Origin: JAOPZW01 sp963835295
GTDB lineage: Bacteria > Actinomycetota > Thermoleophilia > Solirubrobacterales > Solirubrobacteraceae
DNA: 64,000 nt
Direction: 5' to 3'
NCBI GenBank assembly: GCA_963835295.1
Contig: CAWIEX010000011.1
Location: 310,001-374,000, forward strand
The stretch's first letter is position 1, and the number at the start of each line of letters is the position of its first letter. This document shows positions 16,375 through 24,457 of this stretch, in pieces. Under the pieces are notes generated by a model. It ran no database searches. It saw only the letters and a list, made by a program, of their open reading frames with translations, and was not told where the DNA came from. The position numbers were made by a program, and so were the translations under genes.

Positions 16375-17496
16375 CTACAGCTCGGCGATCCGACCGGCGA
16401 GGAAGCGACGCTCGGGCTCTGAGCGGGCGAGCTTGAGCGCACGCTCATACGCCGCGCGGGCTTCGACGGGCCGGCCGAGTCGGCGCAGCAGCTCGCCGCG
16501 GGTCGAGTGCAGGTACTGGTAGTCGTCGAGGTCGAGGGCGTCGACGATCTCGAGCGCCTGCTCGGGGCGCCCGGCCTCGGCGACCGCGACCGCGCGGTTG
16601 AGCTCGACCACCGGCGAGCCGGTGATCTGCGCAAGCTGCTCGTACAGCGCAGCAATCTCCGGCCAGTCGATCTCGTCGTCGCTCTGAAGCGAGGCGATCG
16701 CGGCCTGGAGCACGTACGGGCCGCGGCCGCGAAGGGCGATCGCTCGCTCGAGCGCCTCGCGCCCGGCCGCGATCTGCCGCGCGTCCCACAGCGACCGGTC
16801 CTGGTCCTCGAGCAACACCATCTCTTCGCCGGAGAACCGCGCCTTGCGCCGCGCATGGTGGATCAGAATCAGCGCCAGCAGCCCGTGAACCTCCGGCTCA
16901 TCGGGCATCAGCGCGGCGAGCCCACGGCCCAGCCTGATCGCCTCGCCGGCCAGGTCGACGTGGCCCGAGTAGCCCTCGTTGTAGATCAGGTAGATGATCG
17001 CCAGCACCGCGTTCAAGCGGTCGGGCAACAGGTGATCGGCTGGCACCGCGAACGGAATCCCGGTCGCCTTGATCTTCGCCTTCGCACGCGACAGGCGCCG
17101 CTTCATCGCCTCCTCCGACACCAAGAACGCGCGCGCGATCTCCTCCGTCGTCAGCCCACCGAGCGCCCGCAGCGTGAGCGCCACCTGCGCCTCGAGCGCC
17201 AGCGCGGGATGACAGCACGTGAAGATCAGCTCAAGCCGCTCGTCCTCGATCGTGGCGTCGTCCAACTCGTCCTCCGTTGCCTCAGGCACCTCGAGCAGCC
17301 GGGTCTTTTCGCCTAGCGTCCGCTCCCGGCGGATCCGGTCGATCGCCCGGTTGCGGGCGGTGAGCGTCAGCCACGCGCCGGCGTTGGCCGGAACTCCGTC
17401 GCGGGGCCAGCGCTCGGCCGCGATCGCGAACGCCTCCTGGGCGGCCTCCTCAGCGAGATCGAAATCGCCGAGGAAACCGACCAGCGAGGCAAGCAC
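16375..17496 (-). CDS. ECF sigma factor with C-terminal TPR-like extension (ECF42-type)
   Basis: Sigma region 2 contains DFDLAEEAAQEAFAIAAERW and AWLTLTARNRAIDRIRRERT. Region 4 contains LTTEEIARAFLVSEEAMKRR. A long helical C-terminal part (HARRKARFSGEEMVLLEDQD, ALERAIALRGRGPYVLQAAI, LRRLGRPVEARAAYERALKL) is the TPR-like extension of ECF42 sigma factors. The DGPF gene directly upstream is their standard partner. GTG 17496 is the first conventional start but omits about 12 residues that the family has. Codons before it read LLEEVFRDEWGR from CTG 17532, which has a well-placed GGAGG. The likely role is a stress-responsive switch for the neighbouring exporter. Confidence 0.9.
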   Translation of the reverse strand: MLASLVGFLGDFDLAEEAAQEAFAIAAERWPRDGVPANAGAWLTLTARNRAIDRIRRERTLGEKTRLLEVPEATEDELDDATIEDERLELIFTCCHPALALEAQVALTLRALGGLTTEEIARAFLVSEEAMKRRLSRAKAKIKATGIPFAVPADHLLPDRLNAVLAIIYLIYNEGYSGHVDLAGEAIRLGRGLAALMPDEPEVHGLLALILIHHARRKARFSGEEMVLLEDQDRSLWDARQIAAGREALERAIALRGRGPYVLQAAIASLQSDDEIDWPEIAALYEQLAQITGSPVVELNRAVAVAEAGRPEQALEIVDALDLDDYQYLHSTRGELLRRLGRPVEARAAYERALKLARSEPERRFLAGRIAEL

Positions 17497-17534
17497 GCGC
17501 CCCCACTCGTCCCGGAAGACCTCTTCCAGCAGCG

Positions 17535-17873
17535 CTAGCCCTCCACCAACGGCCGGACCTCGATCGCGCCGCCGAGACGGGCCGCCGGGATCCGCGCGGC
17601 CAGCTCGATCGCCTCGTCGAGGTTGTCCGCCTCGAGCACGTAGTAGCCGCCGAACACCTCCTTGGTGTCCGCGTACGGGCCGTCGGTCGTCAGCGTCTGG
17701 CCGTCCTGCACGCGCACCGTCGTGGCAGTCTCGATCGGCTGCAGCTGGCCGCTCGCGACCCGCCGGGGATCATCGCGGAGCGCCGTGTACTCGCCGAACA
17801 CGCCCTCTTGCTCGTCCCCAGACAGCGCCTCGATATAGCCGGGCTTTTCGTAGATCAACATCGCGTACTTCAT
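17535..17873 (-). CDS. DGPF (YCII-related) protein, partner of the ECF42 sigma factor
   Basis: 112 aa from ATG 17873 with GGAGG upstream. MKYAMLIYEKPG at the start and the DGPY motif (TTDGPYADTKEVFGGYYVLE) are diagnostic of DGPF/YCII-related proteins. Its stop overlaps the region holding the ribosome binding site for the sigma gene. In characterised ECF42 systems DGPF genes are co-transcribed with, and targets of, the sigma factor, although their biochemical function is unclear. A GGGT-TTTC-ACCC inverted repeat lies at 17895-17906, just upstream of the start. Confidence 0.92.
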   Translation of the reverse strand: MKYAMLIYEKPGYIEALSGDEQEGVFGEYTALRDDPRRVASGQLQPIETATTVRVQDGQTLTTDGPYADTKEVFGGYYVLEADNLDEAIELAARIPAARLGGAIEVRPLVEG

Positions 17874-17906
17874 CTCGACCTCCAAGGGACGAGTGGGTTT
17901 TCACCC

Positions 17907-18235
17907 TACGACGAACGAGCGCCCACCAGGGGACAGTCCTGAGCAGCCGTGCCGAGCGGCGCGGGATGCGGGACGTCCGACACGACGGAGCCCCCCGCTT
18001 GGGCACCGCCCTCGCGCCCCAGGCTCGCCCCTCACTCCCCGCAACCAACAAGCAGAGACGGCCGACTGCCGGGTGTCGGGGCCGAACGCCGCCGCTGACG
18101 GCGCCATCGTGATGGCCCGGTCCCTTCCGAGTGGGACGAGAAGCAGCGGTCCAGCAGTCCCCCGCCTCGCATGGAGGCTGTTGCACAAACAGCTGTGCGG
18201 AGCCTTCCGATGCTGCGGTGCGGCCCGTCGAGTGC
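17907..18235. other. Intergenic region, no gene recognised
   Basis: No supported reading frame. It contains a short hairpin GCTGTT-GCACA-AACAGC near 18187-18203 that could be the end of a lost insertion sequence or a weak terminator. Confidence 0.4.
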
Positions 18236-18481
18236 CTAGCCGAGCACGCCTAGGACGATGAGGCCGATGCCTGCCAGTGGCGCGATGATCAGCATGGCGC
18301 GGATCCAAGGGCGGCTCATCGACCGGTCAAAGCGGCCTATGTCTCCGCCGCGAGTGGCGACGCGCTCATGGATCCGCCGGACGCTGCGTCGGTATTGCAG
18401 CGGCCAGATGAGAAACAGCACGCCGGCCACGATGAGCCAGATGTCCACCGCACCCCGGTGCCCGCGCCGGTCGCGTTCCAT
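18236..18481 (-). CDS. Small two-helix membrane protein, unknown function
   Basis: 81 aa. Hydrophobic segments VDIWLIVAGVLFLIWPLQY and AMLIIAPLAGIGLIVLGVLG flank a basic loop (RRSVRRIHERVATRGG). A GTG at 18448 is an alternative start that would remove the charged N-terminus. It lies beside a decayed transposase, so it could be an orphan of a rearranged region. I do not recognise a named family. Confidence 0.55.
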   Translation of the reverse strand: MERDRRGHRGAVDIWLIVAGVLFLIWPLQYRRSVRRIHERVATRGGDIGRFDRSMSRPWIRAMLIIAPLAGIGLIVLGVLG

Positions 18482-18519
18482 GCGGCTTGTCCCCAGAGCA
18501 AGGGGTCAGTCCTAGGACG

Positions 18520-19608
18520 ACGACGCGGTGTCGCAGAACTTCTTGGGGTGCGATCGCGAGCAGGCGCTCTTGTTGGCGCCGAGTCTGGATGAGTGGCTGC
18601 CGGAGGACCACTTCGCGCGGTTTGTGATCGCGGTGGTCGAGGCGATGGACCTGTCGGCGTTCTACGCCGATTACCGTGCCGACGGGCATGGTCGGCCGGC
18701 ATGATCCGGTGATGATGGTCGCGCTGCTGATCTACGCCTATGCGCGCGGGGAGCGCTCGTCGCGGGTGATCGAGCGCGGCTGGTCTGAGGACATCGCGAT
18801 GCGGTTCATCGCGGCCAACCGGCAGCCGGATCACACGACGATCGCCCGGTTTAGACAGCGCCATGAGCGGGCGCTGGCCGAGCTGTTCCGAGCAGGTGCT
18901 CGGACTCTGCGCGCAGGCCGGTCTGGCCGGCGTGGCGGTGCTGGCCGTCGAGGGCACAAAGATCCACGCCAACGCGTCCGAACGTGCGATGCGCGACTAC
19001 CAGCAGCTCGCCGAGGAAGCCCTCACAGAGGCGGCGGAAATCGACGCGGTCGAGGACGAGCGTTTGGGCGATCGCCGCGGGGACGAGCCGCCGCGCGAGC
19101 TTGGCAACCGCCCAAGGCCGCAAGAAGTGGCTGGAGGCCGCACGGCGGCGGTTGGGTGCTCAGCGTGAGGTCGAGGCCCGGCCCATCCCGCAAGACCGTT
19201 CGGCGAGGGTCCGCGAAGCCAAGCGGCGCCTTGAGGAAGAACTCGCGACGGAGGTTCGCGCCAACAACGCCTACGAGGCCTATCGGGCCCAGGGTCGGAT
19301 GAAGAACGGCCGGCGGTTCGGGTCGCCGCCCAAGCCCTATACGCCACCCAAACAGCCAACCGGCCGCATCAACCTCACCGACCCCGACTCGCGCACGTTG
19401 AAGACGCCGCGCGGGTTCGTGCAGGGCTACAACGCCCAAGCGGTCTGCAGGGCTACAACGCCCAAGCGGTCTGCAACGAGCAGCAGATCGTCGTCACCGC
19501 CGACGTGTCGGTCAGCTCGGCGGACTTCGGCCAGATGGGCCCGATGATCGCCAAAGCGCGCGCAGAGCTGGCTGGCGCCGGCGTCGGCGAACAGCCCGCG
19601 GTGATCGT
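18520..19608 (+). pseudogene. Decayed IS1182-family transposase, truncated at 3' end
   Basis: Starts near SQNFLGCDREQALLLAPSLD and continues in pieces: LPEDHFARFVIAVVEAMDLS, MMVALLIYAYARGERSSRVI, NRQPDHTTIARFRQRHERAL, AVEGTKIHANASERAM, KTPRGFVQGYNAQAVCNEQQ. These are hallmarks of IS1182 transposases. Frame changes occur near 18700, 18890 and 19110, plus a 26-bp tandem duplication at 19420-19471. The coding sequence ends at about 19608, in a GEQPAVIV-type stretch where the family normally continues into ADAGYW, and merges with a fragment of an unrelated gene. No terminal repeats were identified. Confidence 0.85.
19420..19471 (+). repeat. 26-bp tandem duplication inside the decayed transposase
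   Basis: Two exact copies of a 26-bp unit beginning TGCAGGGCTACAACGCCC, at 19420-19445 and 19446-19471. The length is not a multiple of three, so it shifts the frame. It looks like replication slippage. Confidence 0.95.
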
Positions 19609-19879
19609 CGAGTTCGACGTGCTCGGCACGCACCTCGGGCCGCTGCGAGCGCTCCCTCCCACGGGCCGCGCGTTTCGCTGCCGTATGAGCGCGCACTTCG
19701 TCTTCGACGGCGACCAGCTCGTCTGCGAGCGCGTCTACTTCGATCAGCTCTCGATCATGCGCCAACTCGGCCTCGCGCACGACTCGACGTCGCTCGCCGG
19801 CCGCGTGACGATGCTCGTCAGTCACCCGCTCACCGTCGGGCGGGCACTAGCGCGGCGCGTGTCGCAGCGTCGCGCGTGA
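19609..19879 (+). pseudogene. C-terminal fragment of a SnoaL/ester cyclase-like gene
   Basis: Begins inside the transposase frame and reads EFDVLGTHLGPLRALPPTGR, CRMSAHFVFDGDQLVCERVY and FDQLSIMRQLGLAHD before stopping at 19879. The DGDxLVCERVYFD pattern is typical of the C-terminal half of SnoaL-like (NTF2-fold) proteins. The N-terminal half is absent. The junction with the transposase around 19605 marks a deletion or an insertion followed by deletion. Confidence 0.65.
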
Positions 19880-19958
19880 CGGCCGACGGGCGCGGCGGCA
19901 GGGACCCGGCGTGCTGGTCTCTCGCGTCGCGTGGATAGGCGAGGCCTCGCGCGCGGAG

Positions 19959-20462
19959 TCAGGAAGCGGCGCCTGACACCAACGTGTCGCGCACCCAGTG
20001 GTTCACCCGCAGGCTACGCTCCCGATAGGTGTAATCGATCGAGCCGCGCAGAGCGAAGCCGTGCTTGCGGCAGAGCGCATTGGAGGAGGCGTTGGTCGTC
20101 GCCGGGAAGGCGTGGAGCACCCGCCAGCGGGCCGCCTCGTCCGCCCGCCTGAGCGCCTCGGCGACCCCGGCGCTCGCGAGGCCGCGCCCCTGGTGCTCGG
20201 GGAGCACCATCCAGCCGATCTCGTCGATCGTCTCGCCGCGCCACTCGTGATCCCAGAGGGACACCGTGCCAGCAGCGGTGCCGTCCGCGGTGACGATGAC
20301 GAGCACCCAATGGCGACCGGCCTCCACCGAGGCGACGTCGCGCTCGAGTTTGGCCGCCATGTCCTGGTCGAGGACGCCGCCCAGCTCAGCCCACATCCGT
20401 GGATCCGTGTAGATGCGCTCGTAGAGTCGGCGGTCTTCGCGCGTGAGCGGGCGTAACTCCAA
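19959..20462 (-). CDS. GNAT-family N-acetyltransferase
   Basis: 167 aa from TTG 20462 (LELRPLTREDRRLYERIYTD), with GGGAG upstream. The acetyl-CoA-binding motif A is visible as IGWMVLPEHQGRGLASAGVA (Q/R-x-x-G-x-G/A), with the family's DEIGWMVLPE strand before it and NASSNALCRKHGFALRGSID after it. This resembles RimJ/RimL-like acetyltransferases that modify small molecules or protein termini. Substrate unknown. It stands alone between the SnoaL fragment and the hydrolase gene. Confidence 0.88.
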   Translation of the reverse strand: MELRPLTREDRRLYERIYTDPRMWAELGGVLDQDMAAKLERDVASVEAGRHWVLVIVTADGTAAGTVSLWDHEWRGETIDEIGWMVLPEHQGRGLASAGVAEALRRADEAARWRVLHAFPATTNASSNALCRKHGFALRGSIDYTYRERSLRVNHWVRDTLVSGAAS

Positions 20463-20712
20463 CGAGTCGGCTCCCGATGCGGTCGGCGATGGTCGAGTCA
20501 GGACCGATTATCGACCCTCACCTGCCCATGCGCACTCGGTGCGCCGCCGGCCATGAGGGTCCCGCTAGCGCGCGGCGCAGCTGAGGGGCGCGCCCGGCCG
20601 CCTCTGCGACCGAGCACGCCCCGAGAGAATCCCCGTGCCTCGCTCGTCCCCCTCCGCCGCAGTCTGATCAGTGCGCTCAGCACGTGCTCGCGCCAGCGCT
20701 CGGCTGATCACG

Positions 20713-21537
20713 TCACGACGACAATCCCGCCGCCTCCTTGACCCTGACCGGTGCGTCCGTGTGGCGGTTCGCCCATTCGAGCGCGTAGTCGGCCACCGCT
20801 TCCCAGCCGGGCGCGGCGGGGAAGTGGGGGCGCCCGACGAACTCCTTGTAGTCCACGACGGCCCGCGACTTGCCGAGGCGCGTCGCGGCCTCCCGGCTCA
20901 CCGAAGCCGGGATGGTGTGGTCCTGGTCGTTGCCGAGCACGAGTAGCGGCGGGCGGTCGTCCTTGTGGAAGTCGACCTTGGTGACGGCGCGCGGATTGAT
21001 GTTGGCGAACGCCGCCTGGAAGATCGCCCGGCCGGGAGCCGCAACCGCGTAGCGCTCGTAAGCTGCCTGGGCGTCCTCGTCGCTCATCGTGTTGGTGAAC
21101 CCCCGGCGGAACTGCTTCGGGGTCAGCGCGACCGTCTTGTCCTTGTTGCTCGGGTTGCGGAGCGCCGGGAAGACGGTGCGAAGCAGGGCGGGCGGCAGGC
21201 GCAGCACGCCCTTCACCGGCGCCGGCGACAGGCCGACCCCGGCCGCACCGAGGCCGCGGTCGAGCAGCAGCTCGGTCACGAGGCCGCCCGTGGAGTGCCC
21301 CATGATCACCGGCGGGGCGTCGAGGCTGCGGATGATCCGGTCGTAGTGGTCGACGACCTCGCCGATGCCGAGCCCGTTCATGACGGACGGGTCACGGCGC
21401 AGGGCCTCGACCTCGCCCTCCATGCGCGGCCAGGCCGGCGCGAGCACCTCGTGTCCGCGCTCCTCGAAGCGCGCCTTCCAGCCCTCCCAGCTGCGCGCTG
21501 TGAGCCAGAGACCGTGGATGAGAACGATGGTGGGCAT
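20713..21537 (-). CDS. Alpha/beta hydrolase
   Basis: 274 aa from ATG 21537 (MPTIVLIHGLWLTARSWEGW). The oxyanion region IHGLW, nucleophile elbow MGHSTGGLVTELL (serine in GHSTGG), an acid in LLVLGNDQDHTIP and a catalytic histidine in FVGRPHFPAAPGWE complete a triad in the usual order. A lid-like helical stretch follows the nucleophile. Similar proteins are annotated as non-heme haloperoxidase-like or lipase-like hydrolases. The substrate cannot be read from the sequence. Confidence 0.9.
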   Translation of the reverse strand: MPTIVLIHGLWLTARSWEGWKARFEERGHEVLAPAWPRMEGEVEALRRDPSVMNGLGIGEVVDHYDRIIRSLDAPPVIMGHSTGGLVTELLLDRGLGAAGVGLSPAPVKGVLRLPPALLRTVFPALRNPSNKDKTVALTPKQFRRGFTNTMSDEDAQAAYERYAVAAPGRAIFQAAFANINPRAVTKVDFHKDDRPPLLVLGNDQDHTIPASVSREAATRLGKSRAVVDYKEFVGRPHFPAAPGWEAVADYALEWANRHTDAPVRVKEAAGLSS

Positions 21538-21701
21538 GCGGAGGCCTTTCGGTCCGGTAACGGCAGAGGTCGAATCGGCGCGGTGGCCGGGATCGCCCGG
21601 CTGCGCGCTCGCAGCCCAAGACCGGACAGCGCGCCGATTCGTGACAACGCATGCACCCCCGACCCGGCGAACCTGGGCCGTTTGCCTTCGGACGTGAGGG
21701 G

Positions 21702-22079
21702 CTAGCGGCCCTCTCGGATCTGCAGCCGGTTGCCGTCGGGGTCCTGGAACTGCGCGACGTACCCCCAGGGGAACTCGAGCACGTCCGAGACGAACTCGAC
21801 GCCGCGCGACTTCAGCTCCTCGGCCGTCTTTCGGCAATCGTCGGTCTCGATCGTGACCGACGCCGGGGGGCGTCCCATCGCCGGCTTGGCCTGCCCCGGT
21901 GTCCCGGGCCAGAGAACGAGCTGGAAGTCGTCCCCTTTGACGCCGACGGTCAGAAACCGCGGCCCGTCGGGGGTCGGGTTCTCAACGCGCTTCTCCAGGC
22001 CCAGGACGTTCGTGTAGAAGTCGAGCGCCTTGTCCTGGTCGCTGACGAGCACGCTCGTATAGAAGACCTTCTCCAGCAT
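21702..22079 (-). CDS. VOC-family (glyoxalase/bleomycin resistance-like) protein
   Basis: 125 aa from ATG 22079 with GGAGG upstream. The two betaalphabetabetabeta modules are marked by SVLVSDQDKALDFYTNVLGL at the N-terminus and VEFVSDVLEFPWGYVAQFQD, PDGNRLQI at the C-terminus. The expected metal-site acid is in the final QI-x-E region (NRLQIREGR). It could be a detoxification enzyme or a drug-binding protein; sequence alone does not decide. It forms a head-to-tail pair with a truncated VOC fragment just upstream. Confidence 0.88.
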   Translation of the reverse strand: MLEKVFYTSVLVSDQDKALDFYTNVLGLEKRVENPTPDGPRFLTVGVKGDDFQLVLWPGTPGQAKPAMGRPPASVTIETDDCRKTAEELKSRGVEFVSDVLEFPWGYVAQFQDPDGNRLQIREGR

Positions 22080-22193
22080 TGCTGTTCCTCCGGTGGTCGT
22101 GGTCATTACCACCAAGACACCGGACGAGGAGTGGCTGTGACAGCCGAGGACCCGTCGAGGCGCACGACGTATGGCGCCCGCTGACCAAGCAAC

Positions 22194-22345
22194 TCAGCCG
22201 GGCCCGCCGTTGACCCGCTCGGCGAGTTCGACGATCAGGCCTTCGGGTCCGCGGACGTAGCAGAGCAGGAACGTGTTCTCGAAGTCGACGATCTCCCCGA
22301 CCGTTTCCCAGCCGGCCTCTCGGACGCGGTCGACGACGCGGAGAC
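22194..22345 (-). pseudogene. C-terminal fragment of a second VOC-family protein
   Basis: The minus-strand frame ending at 22194 reads VDRVREAGWETVGEIVDFEN, FLLCYVRGPEGLIVELAERV, the final VOC module including the metal-site glutamate context GPEGLIVELAE. No N-terminal VOC module precedes it, and upstream the frame turns into low-complexity sequence. The fragment is therefore a remnant. Confidence 0.65.
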
Positions 22346-22464
22346 GGCATCGCGACGCCCGGACCACGACCGAGAACGGCAACGACCTTCTCGGGGGAAG
22401 AGTGCGATGCTTGGGAGGCGCGCACAAGCGCGCGGGACGGGATATCTCGTGGAGGAGGCAGCGG

Positions 22465-22635
22465 ATGGCGGCGGAACGCGGTACAGGTGGCAACACCGGA
22501 GGGATCGGTCTCGGTGGCATCCTCGTCATCGTCGGCATCGTCCTGATGATCGTGTGGAGCTTCTGGGTGGGCCTCATCATCGCGCTGGTGGGCCTCATCG
22601 CCTTCGGCGGCTTCGCGAAGGGCAAGTGGTACTGA
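22465..22635 (+). CDS. 56-aa hydrophobic small protein
   Basis: ATG 22465 is preceded by GGAGGAGG. A glycine-rich N-terminus (GTGGNTGGIGLGGILVIVG) leads into two back-to-back hydrophobic stretches (ILVIVGIVLMIVWSFWVGLI and IALVGLIAFGGFAKGKWY), so it is probably a small inner-membrane protein. The strong ribosome binding site argues that it is real. No function can be proposed. Confidence 0.65.
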   Translation: MAAERGTGGNTGGIGLGGILVIVGIVLMIVWSFWVGLIIALVGLIAFGGFAKGKWY

Positions 22636-22661
22636 GCGAGTAGCTCCTGCGCCGCTGGCGC

Positions 22662-23051
22662 TCACGCACCGCGGGGGGCCGAGTCCTCGACCACGACCTG
22701 CACCAGGTCGCGGATCGAGAGCACGCCCACGACATCGTCGCCGTCGACCACCGGCAGATGGCGATAGCCACCGTGGATCATGAGGACGGCTGCGTGCTCG
22801 ATCGTGTCGTCCGGCGCGATCGTGTCGGGGTCCGCCGTCATGCATTCGCCCACGACCGCGTCGTCGCGCAGGCCGCGCGCGACGGCGCGCATCAGGTCGC
22901 GCTCGGTCATGATCCCGGCGAGCCGCCCATCCTCCACCACCAAGACCGCCCCGACGTTGCGGTCCACCATCCGCCGGGCCACCTCGACGACCGGCAGCCC
23001 GGCCTCCACGGTCAGCAGGTCGCGCGACATGTGGCGATCAACCAAGGGCAT
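22662..23051 (-). CDS. CBS-domain pair protein
   Basis: 129 aa from ATG 23051 (MPLVDRHMSRDLLTVEAGLP). Two CBS motifs in tandem: MSRDLLTVEAGLPVVEVARRM to GIMTERDLMRAVARGL, and CMTADPDTIAPDDTIEHAAV to GVLSIRDLVQVVVED. Stand-alone CBS pairs bind adenine nucleotides and act as energy or redox sensors; many occur in stress loci of soil actinobacteria. No partner enzyme is adjacent. Confidence 0.92.
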   Translation of the reverse strand: MPLVDRHMSRDLLTVEAGLPVVEVARRMVDRNVGAVLVVEDGRLAGIMTERDLMRAVARGLRDDAVVGECMTADPDTIAPDDTIEHAAVLMIHGGYRHLPVVDGDDVVGVLSIRDLVQVVVEDSAPRGA

Positions 23052-23247
23052 GCGCCGCACTCTACGCCGGTGCGTAGCACGCGCGCGGCGCACTCGCGCC
23101 GGCCGATGCTGCCTGTTCGCCCGCAGCCTTCGATGCGTGCGATCACGCGTCGACGACTCCGGCCGCTCGAGGCCAGGCCGCAATGGCGCACGCGGCGCCC
23201 GGGTGCGCGCGCGGCCTCGGCGATCTCTTCCCGCTAGGACGGTCCTC

Positions 23248-23324
23248 GGGCGGTGGCGGCGGGACACGTCCTCAGACGGAGCCTGCGGAGTCTGAGGAGC
23301 GTGATCCGCCGACAGGGCCCGGCC
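23248..23324. repeat. Hairpin repeat, copy 1 (55 bp identical to copy at 34182-34236)
   Basis: The 55 bp at 23262-23316 recur exactly at 34182-34236. The core CCTCAGAC-N12-GTCTGAGG is a perfect hairpin, extended by CACG/CGTG and GGCGG/CCGCC arms. It lies 29 bp beyond the stop of the minus-strand VOC dioxygenase, so that transcript would carry it at its 3' end. Confidence 0.9.
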
Positions 23325-23352
23325 GCCGGCCGCCGGCTGTCGGTCGCCCGGC

Positions 23353-24372
23353 CTAGGAGACCTTCGCCGGCTCGCTGGGCGCCCCGTTGGACTCGGCCGC
23401 CGCGGCCGCGCCGCGCTTGGCGCCCTTCTTCTTGGCGCCCTTCCCCCGCGGGCGCGGGTTGGCGATCAGGGGGCGCTCGCGCTCGAGCTTGGCCCGCAGC
23501 GGCTCGACGCGCGGCGAGAGGCACAGCCGGTTGCCGAGGTCCTCATAGGCCTCGTCGATCAGAAAGCCGGGGCCGGTGGTGCACATCTCCATCCGACCGC
23601 CAGGCGTCATCGTGTAGCACGAGTCGAAGAAGTAGTGGTCGAAGACCGCCGTCCACGGCAGCGGGCCGGCGGCCGCCTCGTCGCGCGCGGCCTGCAGCTC
23701 CTTCTGATCGCCGGCGTCGTAGGCGATGTGGTGCCAGACCCCGACGCGCCCGTCGTTGCTCGGCCGGCCGGTCGGCGGCGAGAAGTACCAGCGCCCGCTG
23801 CGCTCCTGGCCGTCGAAGACGAGGTGGTCGCCGTCGCGGCGGAAGCCCATGTACTCCGCGAAGGGCATCATCGCCTCGATGGTCGTGTACGAGCGCGCGC
23901 CCTCGATGCCGCGGATGCGGTGCTCGGCGGGGATGTCGTCCGCGTCGGCGACCAGCGGCGTGTCCTTCGTGTCGGAGACCATGAGCTCGACCTCGTGGCC
24001 CTCGGGGTCGTGGAAGACGATGCTCTGCGGCTGGGTCGGGTCGAGGCGCAGCAGCTCGCTGAAGACGTCGTTGGCGATGAAGCGGTCCATCCAGAACTCG
24101 AGCGAGTCGTAGGACGCGACGCGCAGGACGAGCCGGTGGATGTCGCCGTCGCCGGGCACCCCGGGCGGCGCCTCCTCGAACTCGAGGAAGGTCACGACGC
24201 TGCCGGGGTTGCCGTCCTCGTCGCCGAAGTACGTGTGGTAGCGGAACGTCGTCTCGTAGTTGAGCGTGTTCTTGACGAACCGCAGGCCCATGACGCGGCA
24301 CCAGAAGTCGACGTTCGTCTTGACGTCGGCCGTGACGCCGGTGAAGTGGTGTGGCCCTCCGAGCGGCTTCAT
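23353..24372 (-). CDS. VOC-family ring-cleaving dioxygenase (MhqO/PcpA/LinE-like)
   Basis: 339 aa from ATG 24372 with AGGAGGAG upstream. Two VOC domains: the first starts GGPHHFTGVTADVKTNVDFW and has the family motif YHTYFGDEDGNPGSVVTFLE; the second starts around SYTTIEAMMPFAEYMGF. Fe(II) ligands fit His in GGPHHFTGV or HRLVL, His in VWHHIAYD, and Glu in GRMEMCTTGPGF. Such enzymes open hydroquinone or chlorohydroquinone rings. The last 35 residues form an unusual lysine/alanine tail (KGAKKKGAKRGAAAAAE), probably disordered. It is transcribed from the motif-containing promoter at 24409-24438, divergent from the GntR gene. Confidence 0.88.
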   Translation of the reverse strand: MKPLGGPHHFTGVTADVKTNVDFWCRVMGLRFVKNTLNYETTFRYHTYFGDEDGNPGSVVTFLEFEEAPPGVPGDGDIHRLVLRVASYDSLEFWMDRFIANDVFSELLRLDPTQPQSIVFHDPEGHEVELMVSDTKDTPLVADADDIPAEHRIRGIEGARSYTTIEAMMPFAEYMGFRRDGDHLVFDGQERSGRWYFSPPTGRPSNDGRVGVWHHIAYDAGDQKELQAARDEAAAGPLPWTAVFDHYFFDSCYTMTPGGRMEMCTTGPGFLIDEAYEDLGNRLCLSPRVEPLRAKLERERPLIANPRPRGKGAKKKGAKRGAAAAAESNGAPSEPAKVS

Positions 24373-24408
24373 CGAATCTGCTCCTCCTCTTTGCCGTGAC
24401 CAGAACAG

Positions 24409-24438
24409 AATTTGCACATTCCATGGTCCGCTTGTCAA
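24409..24438 (-). promoter_or_regulatory. Promoter/operator A of the putative GntR regulon
   Basis: On the minus strand TTGACA (24438-24433), 18-nt spacer, CAAATT (24414-24409) within TGTGCAAATT. It is 36 bp from the VOC dioxygenase start and 20 bp from the divergent GntR start, so a regulator bound here would control both. Confidence 0.7.
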
Positions 24439-24457
24439 GCTTCCATACTTCGCCGCC

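Noticed and set aside
18187..18203. GCTGTTGCACAAACAGC hairpin as the end of the IS1182-type element
   Set aside because: No matching inverted copy was found on the other side of the transposase, so an element boundary cannot be claimed.
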